From Comamonas sp. (GTDB lineage Bacteria > Pseudomonadota > Gammaproteobacteria > Burkholderiales > Burkholderiaceae_C), in NCBI GenBank assembly GCA_019236485.1, contig JAFAIY010000549.1, positions 1-12,585 of the forward strand: a DNA stretch of 12,585 bases, read 5' to 3'. Below the pieces are notes generated by a model that was not told the origin of the DNA, did not search any database, and worked only from the letters and a program-made list of their open reading frames with translations. The translations under genes and the position numbers were made by a program. Below, in pieces: positions 7,092-12,585 of the stretch (position 1 is the stretch's first letter; each line of letters begins with the position of its first letter).

Positions 7092-7492
7092 CGACGGCGC
7101 TCGAATTGACCGAGGCCGATGTGCAATGGACGGCGGTGCGTTCCCAGGGCCCGGGCGGCCAGAATGTGAACAAGGTGGCCAGCGCCGTGCATCTGCGCTT
7201 CGATATCCGGGCCTCGCGTCTGCCCGAGGAGGTGCAGCAGCGTCTGCTGGCGCTGGGCGATTCGCGCATCACCGCGGACGGCGTGGTGGTCATCAAGGCC
7301 CAGAAGTACCGCACGCAGGAGCACAACCTCTGGGATGGCTTGCAGCGCCTCAACGCTCTGGTCGCCACCGTGGCCCGGCCGCCGCGCCCGCGCAAGGCCA
7401 CCAAGCCCACCTGGGGCTCCCAGCAAAGGCGCTTGAAGGGCAAGAGCGTGCGCTCCGATGTCAAGGCCTTGCGCGCCAGGGTCAGGGACTGA
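7088..7492 (+). CDS. arfB: Alternative ribosome-rescue factor / peptidyl-tRNA hydrolase ArfB (YaeJ)
   Basis: ArfB releases nascent chains from ribosomes stalled on truncated mRNA by hydrolysing peptidyl-tRNA in the absence of a stop codon. The 134-residue product, close to the 140 of E. coli YaeJ, has the release-factor domain 3 with SQGPGGQNVNK (GGQ at residues 23-25), followed by the conserved QKYRTQEHN segment near 70-78. Its C-terminal tail from about residue 95 is densely basic (many Arg/Lys, ending KALRARVRD), as expected for the part that enters the empty mRNA channel. It lacks the codon-recognition domains of RF1/RF2. The ATG overlaps the upstream hydrolase stop by four bases (ATGA), and there is no separate strong Shine-Dalgarno, which points to coupled translation. 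Confidence 0.95.
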   Translation: MTTALELTEADVQWTAVRSQGPGGQNVNKVASAVHLRFDIRASRLPEEVQQRLLALGDSRITADGVVVIKAQKYRTQEHNLWDGLQRLNALVATVARPPRPRKATKPTWGSQQRRLKGKSVRSDVKALRARVRD

Positions 7493-7514
7493 GACCGTGC
7501 TCGCGCCCTAATGG

Positions 7515-7560
7515 AATTGATAGCGTCAAGCGCTTGAAGCAAAAGCGTTCTAGACTGGAA
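7515..7560. repeat. Degenerate TTGATAGC-type intergenic repeat
   Basis: The short gap between arfB and the esterase contains AATTGATAGCG followed by CAAGCGCTTGAAGC, with imperfect dyad symmetry around AAGCGCTT. Similar TTTGATAGC / GCTATCAAA words occur at 10099-10107 and 10250-10258. From memory, motifs of this style recur between genes in Comamonadaceae; this was not checked. Confidence 0.3.
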
Positions 7561-7598
7561 GCATCGAGATTCCGCGGATTCAGCATTCGGAGTGTTTC

Positions 7599-8282
7599 AT
7601 GACCTCTCTGCCTTTGACTTTTCTTGCGCGTCCCGCCCGGCCCGCAGCCGGCCAGGAGGCCTGGCTGCTGGTGTTGATGCATGGCGTGGGCAGCAATGAA
7701 CAGGACCTGTTCGGCCTGGCGCCCCATGTGCCGCCGCAGTTCCATGTGCTGAGCCTGCGCGCGCCCTTCACCATGGGCCAGGGCGCCTATGCCTGGTTCC
7801 AGTTCTCGGTGGGGGCGGACGGCACACGCCATATCAACGTGCCCCAGGAGGAGCAGGCGCGTGCCCTGGTCCAGCAGAGCGTGGCCAGCGCCGCGCGGCA
7901 GCTGGGCATTCCGGCCGAGCGCGTGGTGCTAGGTGGCTTCAGCCAGGGCGGCATCATGAGCCTGAGCCAGCTGCTGACCCAGCCGCAGAGCCTGCGCGCG
8001 GCACTGGTCTGGCACAGCCGCCTGCTGCCCGAAATCGCTGCCCTCCATGCTCCTGCATCGGCTTTTGCGGGCAAAGCTGCCTGGGTCAGCCACGGCACTT
8101 ACGACAATGTGATTCCGCTGACCAGCGCCCATGCGGTGCGTGACCGGCTGCGCGCTCTGCCGCTGCAACTGAGCTATCACGAGTACCCGGGTGCGCACGA
8201 GATCCGGCCCGAGGAGCTGCGCGCCAGCATGCGCTGGCTGCAGGACTTGACGCTGCCGGCCGCGGACGCGGCCTTTCAGTGA
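7599..8282 (+). CDS. YpfH-like carboxylesterase/phospholipase family hydrolase
   Basis: The 227-residue product belongs to the phospholipase/carboxylesterase branch of the alpha/beta hydrolases (relatives: E. coli YpfH and acyl-protein thioesterase-like esterases). The pattern is LVLMHGVGSNEQDLFGLA (25-42) for the oxyanion region, LRAPFTMGQGAYAWFQ (53-68), the nucleophile Ser115 in GGFSQGG, Asp169 in HGTYDNVIP and His200 in PGAHEI, giving a complete triad. No signal peptide is present, so it is a cytoplasmic esterase; the natural substrate is unknown. The ATG at 7599 follows CGGAG at a six-base spacing. It lies 106 bases after arfB, so it may have its own promoter, and it overlaps the opposite-strand SMR gene by seven bases at the 3' end. 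Confidence 0.9.
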   Translation: MTSLPLTFLARPARPAAGQEAWLLVLMHGVGSNEQDLFGLAPHVPPQFHVLSLRAPFTMGQGAYAWFQFSVGADGTRHINVPQEEQARALVQQSVASAARQLGIPAERVVLGGFSQGGIMSLSQLLTQPQSLRAALVWHSRLLPEIAALHAPASAFAGKAAWVSHGTYDNVIPLTSAHAVRDRLRALPLQLSYHEYPGAHEIRPEELRASMRWLQDLTLPAADAAFQ

Positions 8283-8608
8283 CCTGCGGTCTTCGAGAAC
8301 AGATTGATCACCAGCACGCCCGCAATGATCAGCCCCATGCCGATGACGGCGGCCCAGTCCAGCTTCTGGCCCTGCCAGAAATAGGCCACCGCGGAGACCA
8401 GCACGATGCCCACACCGGACCAGATGGCATAGGCCACGCCCGTGGGAATGGTGCGCAGCGTGAGCGACAGAAAGTAAAACGCCACCGTATAGCCGGCAAT
8501 GGCGACTGCCGTGGGCGCGAGCCGCGTAAAGCCCGCGGCCTTGGCGAGAAAGGAAGTGGCGATGACCTCGGCCACGATGGCCAGGCCCAGATATACAAAG
8601 TTCGTCAT
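8276..8608 (-). CDS. EmrE-type small multidrug resistance (SMR) transporter
   Basis: The 110-residue product has the length of E. coli EmrE, four predicted membrane helices (about 4-21, 32-52, 58-76, 84-104) and the key residues at the same positions: the proton- and drug-binding Glu14 (AEVIATS), Tyr40, Tyr60 and Trp63 in AYAIWSGVGIV. It should act as a dual-topology homodimer in the inner membrane, exchanging protons for quaternary ammonium or other lipophilic cations. IWSGVGIV favours the drug-exporting EmrE subtype over the guanidinium-exporting SugE/Gdx subtype. The frame is open further upstream, but the homologous N-terminus begins at the ATG at 8608; no strong Shine-Dalgarno sequence precedes it. 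It is convergent with the esterase gene, with stop codons overlapping and no terminator between them. Confidence 0.93.
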   Translation of the reverse strand: MTNFVYLGLAIVAEVIATSFLAKAAGFTRLAPTAVAIAGYTVAFYFLSLTLRTIPTGVAYAIWSGVGIVLVSAVAYFWQGQKLDWAAVIGMGLIIAGVLVINLFSKTAGH

Positions 8609-8749
8609 GGCAGGCAAATGTAGTGGTCGCGGCGCAGCAGGTCTGCTCAGGCCTCGCAAACCCTTGCAATGCCCAGGCCTGCCACTTGCCAAGGCCGTAG
8701 CGGCTGGCGCACATTGGAGCTGGGTTCCGCTTCCATGGAGGACGCTTCG

Positions 8750-8863
8750 ATGCCGCAGTTGAATGCACGGCCGCCCGGTGTTCCCGAGCCCGTGGATGAG
8801 CCGCAGGATGTGCCACCGGGCGAGGTTCCGCCCCAGCCCCAGGATATGCCGCCGAATATTTAG
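8750..8863 (+). CDS. Proline-rich 37-residue hypothetical protein
   Basis: ATG 8750 is preceded by a strong Shine-Dalgarno sequence, GGAGGA (8737-8742), at a seven-base spacing. The 37-codon frame ends with TAG at 8861-8863. About a third of the residues are proline, arranged in acidic PxP-type units (VPEPVDEPQDVPPGEVPP). There is no signal peptide, no membrane segment and no cysteine, so it is probably a small disordered acidic protein. The function is unknown. The stop codon lies in the loop of the hairpin at 8847-8871. Support for coding comes from the ribosome binding site and the coherent repetitive composition only. It has no obvious operon partner: the gene downstream is on the other strand. 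Confidence 0.6.
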   Translation: MPQLNARPPGVPEPVDEPQDVPPGEVPPQPQDMPPNI

Positions 8864-8871
8864 CGGCGGCA
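8847..8871. repeat. Hairpin over the stop codon of the proline-rich ORF
   Basis: TGCCGCCG (8847-8854) and CGGCGGCA (8864-8871) form a perfect 8-bp stem around a 9-base AT-rich loop that contains the TAG stop. No T-run follows on either strand. It lies between the convergent proline-rich ORF and map, so it may protect 3' ends or act as a weak shared transcript end. Confidence 0.55.
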
Positions 8872-8890
8872 CCAGGCCGTTTGAGCGGGC

Positions 8891-9697
8891 CTAGATGGCC
8901 GGGTACTCGCCCGTGCCTTCGGGCCAGGGCGTCAGCACCTCGAAGCCGGTTTCGGTCACCAGCACCATATGCTCCCATTGGGCGGAGAGCGACTTGTCGT
9001 TGGTGATCACGGTCCAGCCATCGGGCAGCTCGCGCGTGGCGGCCTTGCCCGCATTGAGCATGGGCTCGATGGTGAAGATCATGCCGGGCTGCAGCAGCAG
9101 GCCCTGGCCGGGCGTGCCGTAGTGCAGCACCTGGGGCTCGTCGTGGTAGACCTTGCCTATGCCGTGGCCGCAGTATTCGCGCACCACGGAAAAGCGCTCG
9201 CGCTGGGCCACGCTCTGGATCGCATGGCCCACATCGCCCAAGGTGGCGCCGGGCTTCACGGCGCGGATGCCCGCGACCATGGCCTCATAGGTGGTGTTGG
9301 TCAGGCGCTTGGCCAGATTGCTGGGCTGGCCCACGTAGTACATGCGGCTGGTGTCGCCTATCCAGCCTTCGGGCGTGGTCACGGCCACGTCCACGTTGAC
9401 GATGTCGCCGTCCTTGAGGGTCTGCTTGGCATCGGGGATGCCGTGGCAGACAACATGGTTGATGGAGGTGCACACGGTCTTGGGAAAACCGTAGTAGCCC
9501 ACATTGGTCGGGGTGCAGCGCAGCTCGTCGACGATGTAATCGTGGCACAGCTTGTCCAGATGCTCGGTGCTCACGCCGGGCTGGACATGAGGGGTGAGCA
9601 TGGCCAGAACCTTGGCCGCCAGGCCGCCGGCCTTGCGTGAGAGAAAGATGTCGCTGGCGTCGTGTATGGGCACGGCCTTCTGCTTGCCGCGCTTCAT
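8891..9697 (-). CDS. map: Type I methionine aminopeptidase
   Basis: This metalloenzyme removes the initiator Met from nascent proteins whose second residue is small. The 268-residue product has the pita-bread fold signatures: GYYGFPKTVCTSINHVVCHGIP (67-88) with catalytic His85, NVDVAV with metal ligand Asp103, GDTSRM with Asp115, EYCGHGIG with His178, TIEPM with Glu211 and QWEHM with Glu242, so all five metal ligands are present. Relative to E. coli there is one extra residue between the two Asp ligands and a short C-terminal extension. The ATG at 9697 has a near-perfect Shine-Dalgarno (AGGAGGT, 9703-9709, five-base spacing) inside the end of the upstream ParD-like gene, which it overlaps by four bases. 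The context is not the usual rpsB-tsf neighbourhood of the housekeeping copy, so this may be an additional map gene. Confidence 0.95.
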   Translation of the reverse strand: MKRGKQKAVPIHDASDIFLSRKAGGLAAKVLAMLTPHVQPGVSTEHLDKLCHDYIVDELRCTPTNVGYYGFPKTVCTSINHVVCHGIPDAKQTLKDGDIVNVDVAVTTPEGWIGDTSRMYYVGQPSNLAKRLTNTTYEAMVAGIRAVKPGATLGDVGHAIQSVAQRERFSVVREYCGHGIGKVYHDEPQVLHYGTPGQGLLLQPGMIFTIEPMLNAGKAATRELPDGWTVITNDKSLSAQWEHMVLVTETGFEVLTPWPEGTGEYPAI

Positions 9698-9954
9698 TGC
9701 AGACCTCCTACCAGGCGTACGGGGCGTGGGCGGCGCAAGGCCTCGGCCTCCTGGCTGGCCGTGGGCTGCAACTCGCGCTCGGCCTCCTTGAGCAGCAAGG
9801 CGCAGATGTCTGCGTAATTGAGCTGCGGGTGGTGTTCGGCGATCTGGCCCACGCGCAGCCAGTGCTCGGCCTGGGCGTTGATGGAGCGGCCCAGGGCCGC
9901 GCTGGAGAGCCGGATCTGGTCATGCAGCCGGTCTGAAATTTTGACGATTCCCAT
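9694..9954 (-). CDS. ParD-like ribbon-helix-helix protein
   Basis: The 86-residue product begins MGIVKISDRLHDQIR and continues RSINAQAEHWLRVGQIAE, the pattern of the ParD-like antitoxin family. Residues 3-7 should form the DNA-contacting beta strand, 10-22 helix 1 and 24-40 helix 2 of a dimeric ribbon-helix-helix. The region of about 45-60 is a further helix (NYADICALLLKEAE), and the tail from about residue 62 is Arg/Pro-rich and likely disordered. It most likely binds DNA and represses its own operon; the palindrome at 9974-9990 is the obvious candidate site. No ParE or other toxin is adjacent. Instead its TGA overlaps the map ATG by four bases. No Shine-Dalgarno precedes ATG 9954; the leader may be very short. 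Confidence 0.88.
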   Translation of the reverse strand: MGIVKISDRLHDQIRLSSAALGRSINAQAEHWLRVGQIAEHHPQLNYADICALLLKEAERELQPTASQEAEALRRPRPVRLVGGLQ

Positions 9955-9972
9955 GGGCGCGCATCATACTGC

Positions 9973-10003
9973 TATATACGTTTCGTATATTGACAAACGC
10001 CAA
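9973..10003 (-). promoter_or_regulatory. Tentative promoter of the parD-like/map operon
   Basis: On the minus strand TTGGCG (10003-9998) and TATATA (9978-9973) are separated by 19 bases, slightly more than ideal for a housekeeping sigma-70 promoter. Initiation would fall about 12 bases before the ParD-like ATG, in keeping with its missing Shine-Dalgarno. The -10 hexamer overlaps one arm of the 9974-9990 palindrome. TTGTCA (9996-9991) is an alternative -35 box but has no -10 at a suitable distance. Confidence 0.3.
9974..9990. promoter_or_regulatory. Operator-like palindrome before the ParD-like gene
   Basis: ATATACG-TTT-CGTATAT is a perfect inverted repeat with 7-bp arms and a 3-base centre, placed 20 bases upstream of the ParD-like start codon and over the likely promoter. 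Ribbon-helix-helix antitoxins usually repress their own operons by binding such sites. Assignment to this particular protein is inferred from position. Confidence 0.6.
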
Positions 10004-10043
10004 TTGCAATATTTATGGCGCGGATTTTGCCGGGGCTGACAGA

Positions 10044-10058
10044 TGACCGCGGCGGTCA
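10044..10058. repeat. GC-rich palindrome TGACCGC-G-GCGGTCA
   Basis: Perfect 7-bp arms around a single central base lie in the middle of the divergent region, about 90 bases from the ParD-like start and 275 or more from ndh. It could be a regulator site or a small structured element. No T-run follows it. Confidence 0.4.
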
Positions 10059-10400
10059 GCGCCGATTTTGGGGCGGCGATCTGCAGGCTGCTAGTGAATT
10101 TGATAGCGCAATGCGCGTGCTGTCCAATGGCTTGGGCCGGATGGGAGCATAACCGGCGAAGCGGCCCGTCGCGCAGCGGGTGGCAAGCCTCTCAAGTCTT
10201 ATAAAAGATATATATCAGGTGTTTTGCCTATGTCCCTATTGAGTTTCTTGCTATCAAAGTTGAAAAACAATGGGTGGCCGGGCGGCGATGGGTCGCGCTG
10301 GCGTTGAATCAAGGCAGATACAGGGGTGTGCATGGAAAACGCAGGCAATCGGACGGAGCAGGGCAGGGAGCTGGTGCAGAACACGGAGGGTGCAAAGCCC

Positions 10401-11705
10401 ATGCTCAAGCCTCAAAAGGGACAAGCGGCGCGCATCGTGGTGGTGGGCGGCGGCGTGGCCGGGCTGGAGGTGGCCACGGCCCTGGGCAAGCTCAAGAGCG
10501 ACTGCATAGACACCGTGACGCTGGTGGACAGCGACTCGGCCCATGTCTGGAAGCCCATGTTGCACACGATTGCGGCCGGCACGCGCGATCTGGCCCAGCA
10601 GCAGACCACCTACCTGGCCCAGGCCACGGATGCCGACTTTGCCTACCAGCCCGGCGAGATGTGCGGCCTGGACCGCGAGGCGCGCGAGATACTGCTGGCC
10701 CCCATCCACGCCCCCGATGGCCGCGAGCTGGTCGCGGGCCGCCGTCTGCCCTATGACAAGCTGGTCATCGCCGTGGGCAGCGGAGCCAACGACTTCGGCA
10801 CCCCCGGCGTGCATGAGCACTGCTTCATGATCGACTCGCGGCGCAAGGCCGATGCCTTCAACCAGGAAATCCGCCTGAGCATGGTGCGCTGCATGACCAG
10901 CGGCGAGCAGCTGCAGGTCGCCATCGTGGGCGGCGGAGCCACGGGCGTGGAGCTGGCGGCCGAGCTGGTGCAGCTTGCCGAAAGTGCCCACGCCTATGGC
11001 GCACTGGGCGAGGCCGCCAAGTTCCGCATCGTGCTGATCGAGGCCGGGCCGCGCCTGCTGCCCAGCTTTCCCGAGGAAATCTCGGAGGCCACCAGGGTGC
11101 GGCTGCAGGCGCTGGGCGTGTCGGTCATCGTGGGCGGGCGCGTCAGCCGCGCCACCGAGCAAGGCTTCGAGCTGGCCAATGGCGAGCTGATTCCCGCCAG
11201 CCTGCGCGTCTGGGCTGCCGGAGTGCAGGCGCCGGGGTTTCTGACGCAGCTGGGTCTGCAGACCACGCGCAACAACCAGCTGCTGGTCAATGACGAGCTG
11301 CAGACCAGCGACCCCGACATCTATGCGCTGGGCGACTGCGCCAGCTATACCCTGCCGGGCCAGGATGCGCCCCTGCCGCCCACGGCCCAGGTTGCCCACC
11401 AGCAGGCGCGCTATCTGATCGAGACCCTGCCCGCTGTGCTGGAGCGGCCCGGCACCAAGTCCGTGGGTTTCGCCTACCGCGACTTCGGCGCTCTGGTGTC
11501 CCTGGCCCACTATGACGCCTATGGCTCGCTGGGCAAGTTCGGCCTGTTCAACGGCGGCCTGATCCGCGGTCGCATGGCCATGCTCAGCCACATCATGCTG
11601 TACCGCTCGCACCAGGCGCGGCTCTACGGCTTCTGGCGCGGCGGGCTGCTGTGGCTGATCGATCTGATGAATGCGCGGCTGCGGCCTTCCATCCGTCTGG
11701 ATTGA
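10401..11705 (+). CDS. ndh: Type II NADH dehydrogenase (NDH-2), NAD(P)/FAD-dependent oxidoreductase
   Basis: NDH-2 is a single-subunit, non-proton-pumping flavoprotein on the inner face of the cytoplasmic membrane that transfers electrons from NADH to quinone. From ATG 10401 the product has 434 residues, the length of E. coli Ndh. It shows the FAD-binding motif RIVVVGGGVAGLE (11-23), the NAD-binding motif VAIVGGGATGVELAAEL (173-189), VWAAGVQAP (about 273), the second FAD motif YALGDCA (308-314) and TAQVAHQQ shortly after. The C-terminal FWRGGLLWLIDLMNARLR segment is amphipathic and probably holds the protein on the membrane. Start choice: GGAGGG lies ten bases before 10401. An in-frame ATG at 10332, five bases after AGGGG, would add 23 polar residues and cannot be excluded. 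It converges on the PLD gene with only three bases between the stops. Confidence 0.92.
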   Translation: MLKPQKGQAARIVVVGGGVAGLEVATALGKLKSDCIDTVTLVDSDSAHVWKPMLHTIAAGTRDLAQQQTTYLAQATDADFAYQPGEMCGLDREAREILLAPIHAPDGRELVAGRRLPYDKLVIAVGSGANDFGTPGVHEHCFMIDSRRKADAFNQEIRLSMVRCMTSGEQLQVAIVGGGATGVELAAELVQLAESAHAYGALGEAAKFRIVLIEAGPRLLPSFPEEISEATRVRLQALGVSVIVGGRVSRATEQGFELANGELIPASLRVWAAGVQAPGFLTQLGLQTTRNNQLLVNDELQTSDPDIYALGDCASYTLPGQDAPLPPTAQVAHQQARYLIETLPAVLERPGTKSVGFAYRDFGALVSLAHYDAYGSLGKFGLFNGGLIRGRMAMLSHIMLYRSHQARLYGFWRGGLLWLIDLMNARLRPSIRLD

Positions 11706-11708
11706 GGC

Positions 11709-12585
11709 CTAGAGCAGGCCTTCTATGGGCAGCCAGCTCAGAATCCTTACCAGGGCGCGCTTGATCCAGCCGGTGCCGGGGTCGGCGTCAAAGCTCTGCG
11801 GCTGGCCGGGCTGCTCGGGGTCATGGCCCGTCCAGCGCAGCCGGCCGTCCGCATCCAGTTCCACCTGGTAGGCCATCGCGGGCAGATAGCGGTCCAGCGA
11901 CCCGGAGACCTGCTGCGCGAGGCCTGGGTGCTCGATGATCAGGCCCTGCTCGGTATTGAGTCTGGCCGAGCGTGGGTCGAAATTAAAGGAGCCGACGAAC
12001 AGCCGCTGTCTGTCCACGGCAAAGGTCTTGGCGTGCAGGCTGGCGCCGGAGCTGCCCGCCGCGCCTTTGCTGGCCCTCAGGGCCGCGGGCGAGGGCGGCT
12101 CGGCTGGCGGCTGGGGTCGCAGATCGACCTGGCGGCGCATCTCGTAGAGCTCTACCCCCATTTCCAGCAAGGGCCGGCGATATTTCTCGTAGCCCGCATG
12201 CACGGCGGCCACGTCCGTGGCTTCCAGGCTGTTGGTCAGGACGCGGACCCGCACGCCCCGGGCGCGCAGGCGGCCGAAGTCGTCCACGCCGGCCTGGGTG
12301 GGCACGAAATACGGCGATATCAGGTCCAGGGACAGCGCGGGCTCGCCGATAACGGACGGCAGCTGCGACACCAGCAGATCCTCTTTGGCGGCCTTGTCCA
12401 GAACCTTGGCCGGATCGTCGCTGACCAGGGGGGTCGGCGCCCATTCCAGGGGTAGATGACCCGAGAGCAGATCCTGGCCGAAGCGGCTTTGCTGCAGGGC
12501 CTGGATATAGGCCTGGGCCTCGGGGCGCAGCGCATCGTCCTGCAGGCCCGCGTAGATCTTGCGCAGCGCCTGCTCGGGCATCGCG
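11709..12585 (-). CDS. Phospholipase D family / cardiolipin synthase-like protein, N-terminal part outside the window
   Basis: The frame is open to the right edge, so the true start lies outside; at least 290 residues are visible, counted from the Met codon at 12581. The second HKD catalytic motif is present: HAKTFAVD (His183, Lys185, Asp190 in visible numbering), followed by FVGSFNFDPRS and LNTEQGLII. LPLEWAPTPLVSDDPAK (43-59) and LISPYFVPTQAGV (87-99) match the linker and second-domain entry of ClsC/YmdC-type cardiolipin synthases. The first HKD motif, usually in the N-terminal half, must lie beyond the edge. Probable role: phosphatidyl transfer to make cardiolipin at the inner membrane, or another phosphodiesterase reaction. 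A Pro/Ala/Ser-rich stretch (about 156-180) directly precedes the HKD motif. Confidence 0.88.
   Translation of the reverse strand, partial: AMPEQALRKIYAGLQDDALRPEAQAYIQALQQSRFGQDLLSGHLPLEWAPTPLVSDDPAKVLDKAAKEDLLVSQLPSVIGEPALSLDLISPYFVPTQAGVDDFGRLRARGVRVRVLTNSLEATDVAAVHAGYEKYRRPLLEMGVELYEMRRQVDLRPQPPAEPPSPAALRASKGAAGSSGASLHAKTFAVDRQRLFVGSFNFDPRSARLNTEQGLIIEHPGLAQQVSGSLDRYLPAMAYQVELDADGRLRWTGHDPEQPGQPQSFDADPGTGWIKRALVRILSWLPIEGLL

Larger units (their letters stand above)
9955..10331. other. Divergent intergenic region between parD-like/map and ndh
   Basis: About 377 bases (446 if ndh starts at 10401) hold no credible gene. The region has several symmetrical elements: the operator-like palindrome 9974-9990, CGCCA (9998-10002) / TGGCG (10016-10020) around an ATTGCAAT palindrome, TGACCGC-G-GCGGTCA (10044-10058), the inverted pair TTTGATAGC (10099-10107) / GCTATCAAA (10250-10258), and an AT-rich patch with GATATATATC (10207-10216). 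No convincing ndh promoter was found. Confidence 0.55.

Noticed and set aside
8847..8871. An intrinsic terminator for map or the proline-rich ORF
   Set aside because: The hairpin is strong but lacks a T-run on both strands, so it is listed only as an inverted repeat.
8609..8872. An upstream extension of the SMR gene to 198 residues
   Set aside because: The 110-residue form matches EmrE residue by residue from its first methionine; the extension has no homologous pattern and crosses the proline-rich ORF on the other strand.
10098..10112. An FNR/Anr box (TTGAT-N4-ATCAA) upstream of ndh
   Set aside because: The first half TTGAT is present but the second half reads CAATG, too far from consensus.
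10254..11612. A 452-codon minus-strand frame opposite ndh
   Set aside because: The plus strand encodes clear FAD and NAD motifs; the antisense frame is a composition artefact.
11705..11721. A bidirectional terminator between ndh and the PLD gene (AGGCCT-AGAGC-AGGCCT)
   Set aside because: The stem is only six pairs and no T-run follows on either strand.

Overview
The window is high-GC bacterial chromosome with compact, mostly housekeeping gene content. Protein styles (a glutaminyl-tRNA synthetase with an extended N-terminus, a PXPV-repeat envelope protein, a DUF3300 lipoprotein, type II dehydroquinase) and short intergenic TTTGATAGC-type motifs suggest a betaproteobacterium of the Comamonadaceae, probably Comamonas or a close relative. 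This placement is inferred from sequence style, not from a database search. No insertion sequence, phage gene, CRISPR array or complete RNA gene is visible.

Layout. From 1 to 5054 all genes are on the minus strand: a DUF3300 lipoprotein cut by the left edge, a YdgA/DUF945 membrane-anchored protein, and glnS. ydgA and glnS each end in a clear intrinsic terminator. The AT-rich gap between them (2920-3236) also holds an orphan terminator-like hairpin. From 5255 to 8282 the genes are on the plus strand: a small secreted PXPV-repeat protein with its own terminator; a tightly coupled trio, aroQ - alpha/beta hydrolase - arfB, with 7-nt and 4-nt overlaps; then a YpfH-like esterase. The esterase overlaps tail-to-tail with a minus-strand EmrE-type multidrug transporter. 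A 37-codon proline-rich ORF with a strong ribosome binding site follows at 8750.

From 8891 to 9954 (minus) lies the most interesting locus: a ParD-like ribbon-helix-helix gene overlapping by 4 nt a methionine aminopeptidase gene, with a perfect 7-bp-arm palindrome (9974-9990) just upstream of the first start codon. This looks like a toxin-antitoxin-style operon in which a map gene sits where the toxin normally would. Divergent from it, after a 377-446 bp gap (depending on the ndh start) rich in inverted repeats, is a type II NADH dehydrogenase. It converges on a phospholipase D/cardiolipin synthase-like gene that runs off the right edge.

Functional links: several genes concern translation and its quality control (glnS, arfB, map), several concern the envelope (DUF3300, YdgA, PXPV, SMR transporter, PLD, NDH-2), and one makes a shikimate-pathway enzyme. 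Only aroQ-hydrolase-arfB and parD-like-map look like real operons; the other neighbours appear independently transcribed.
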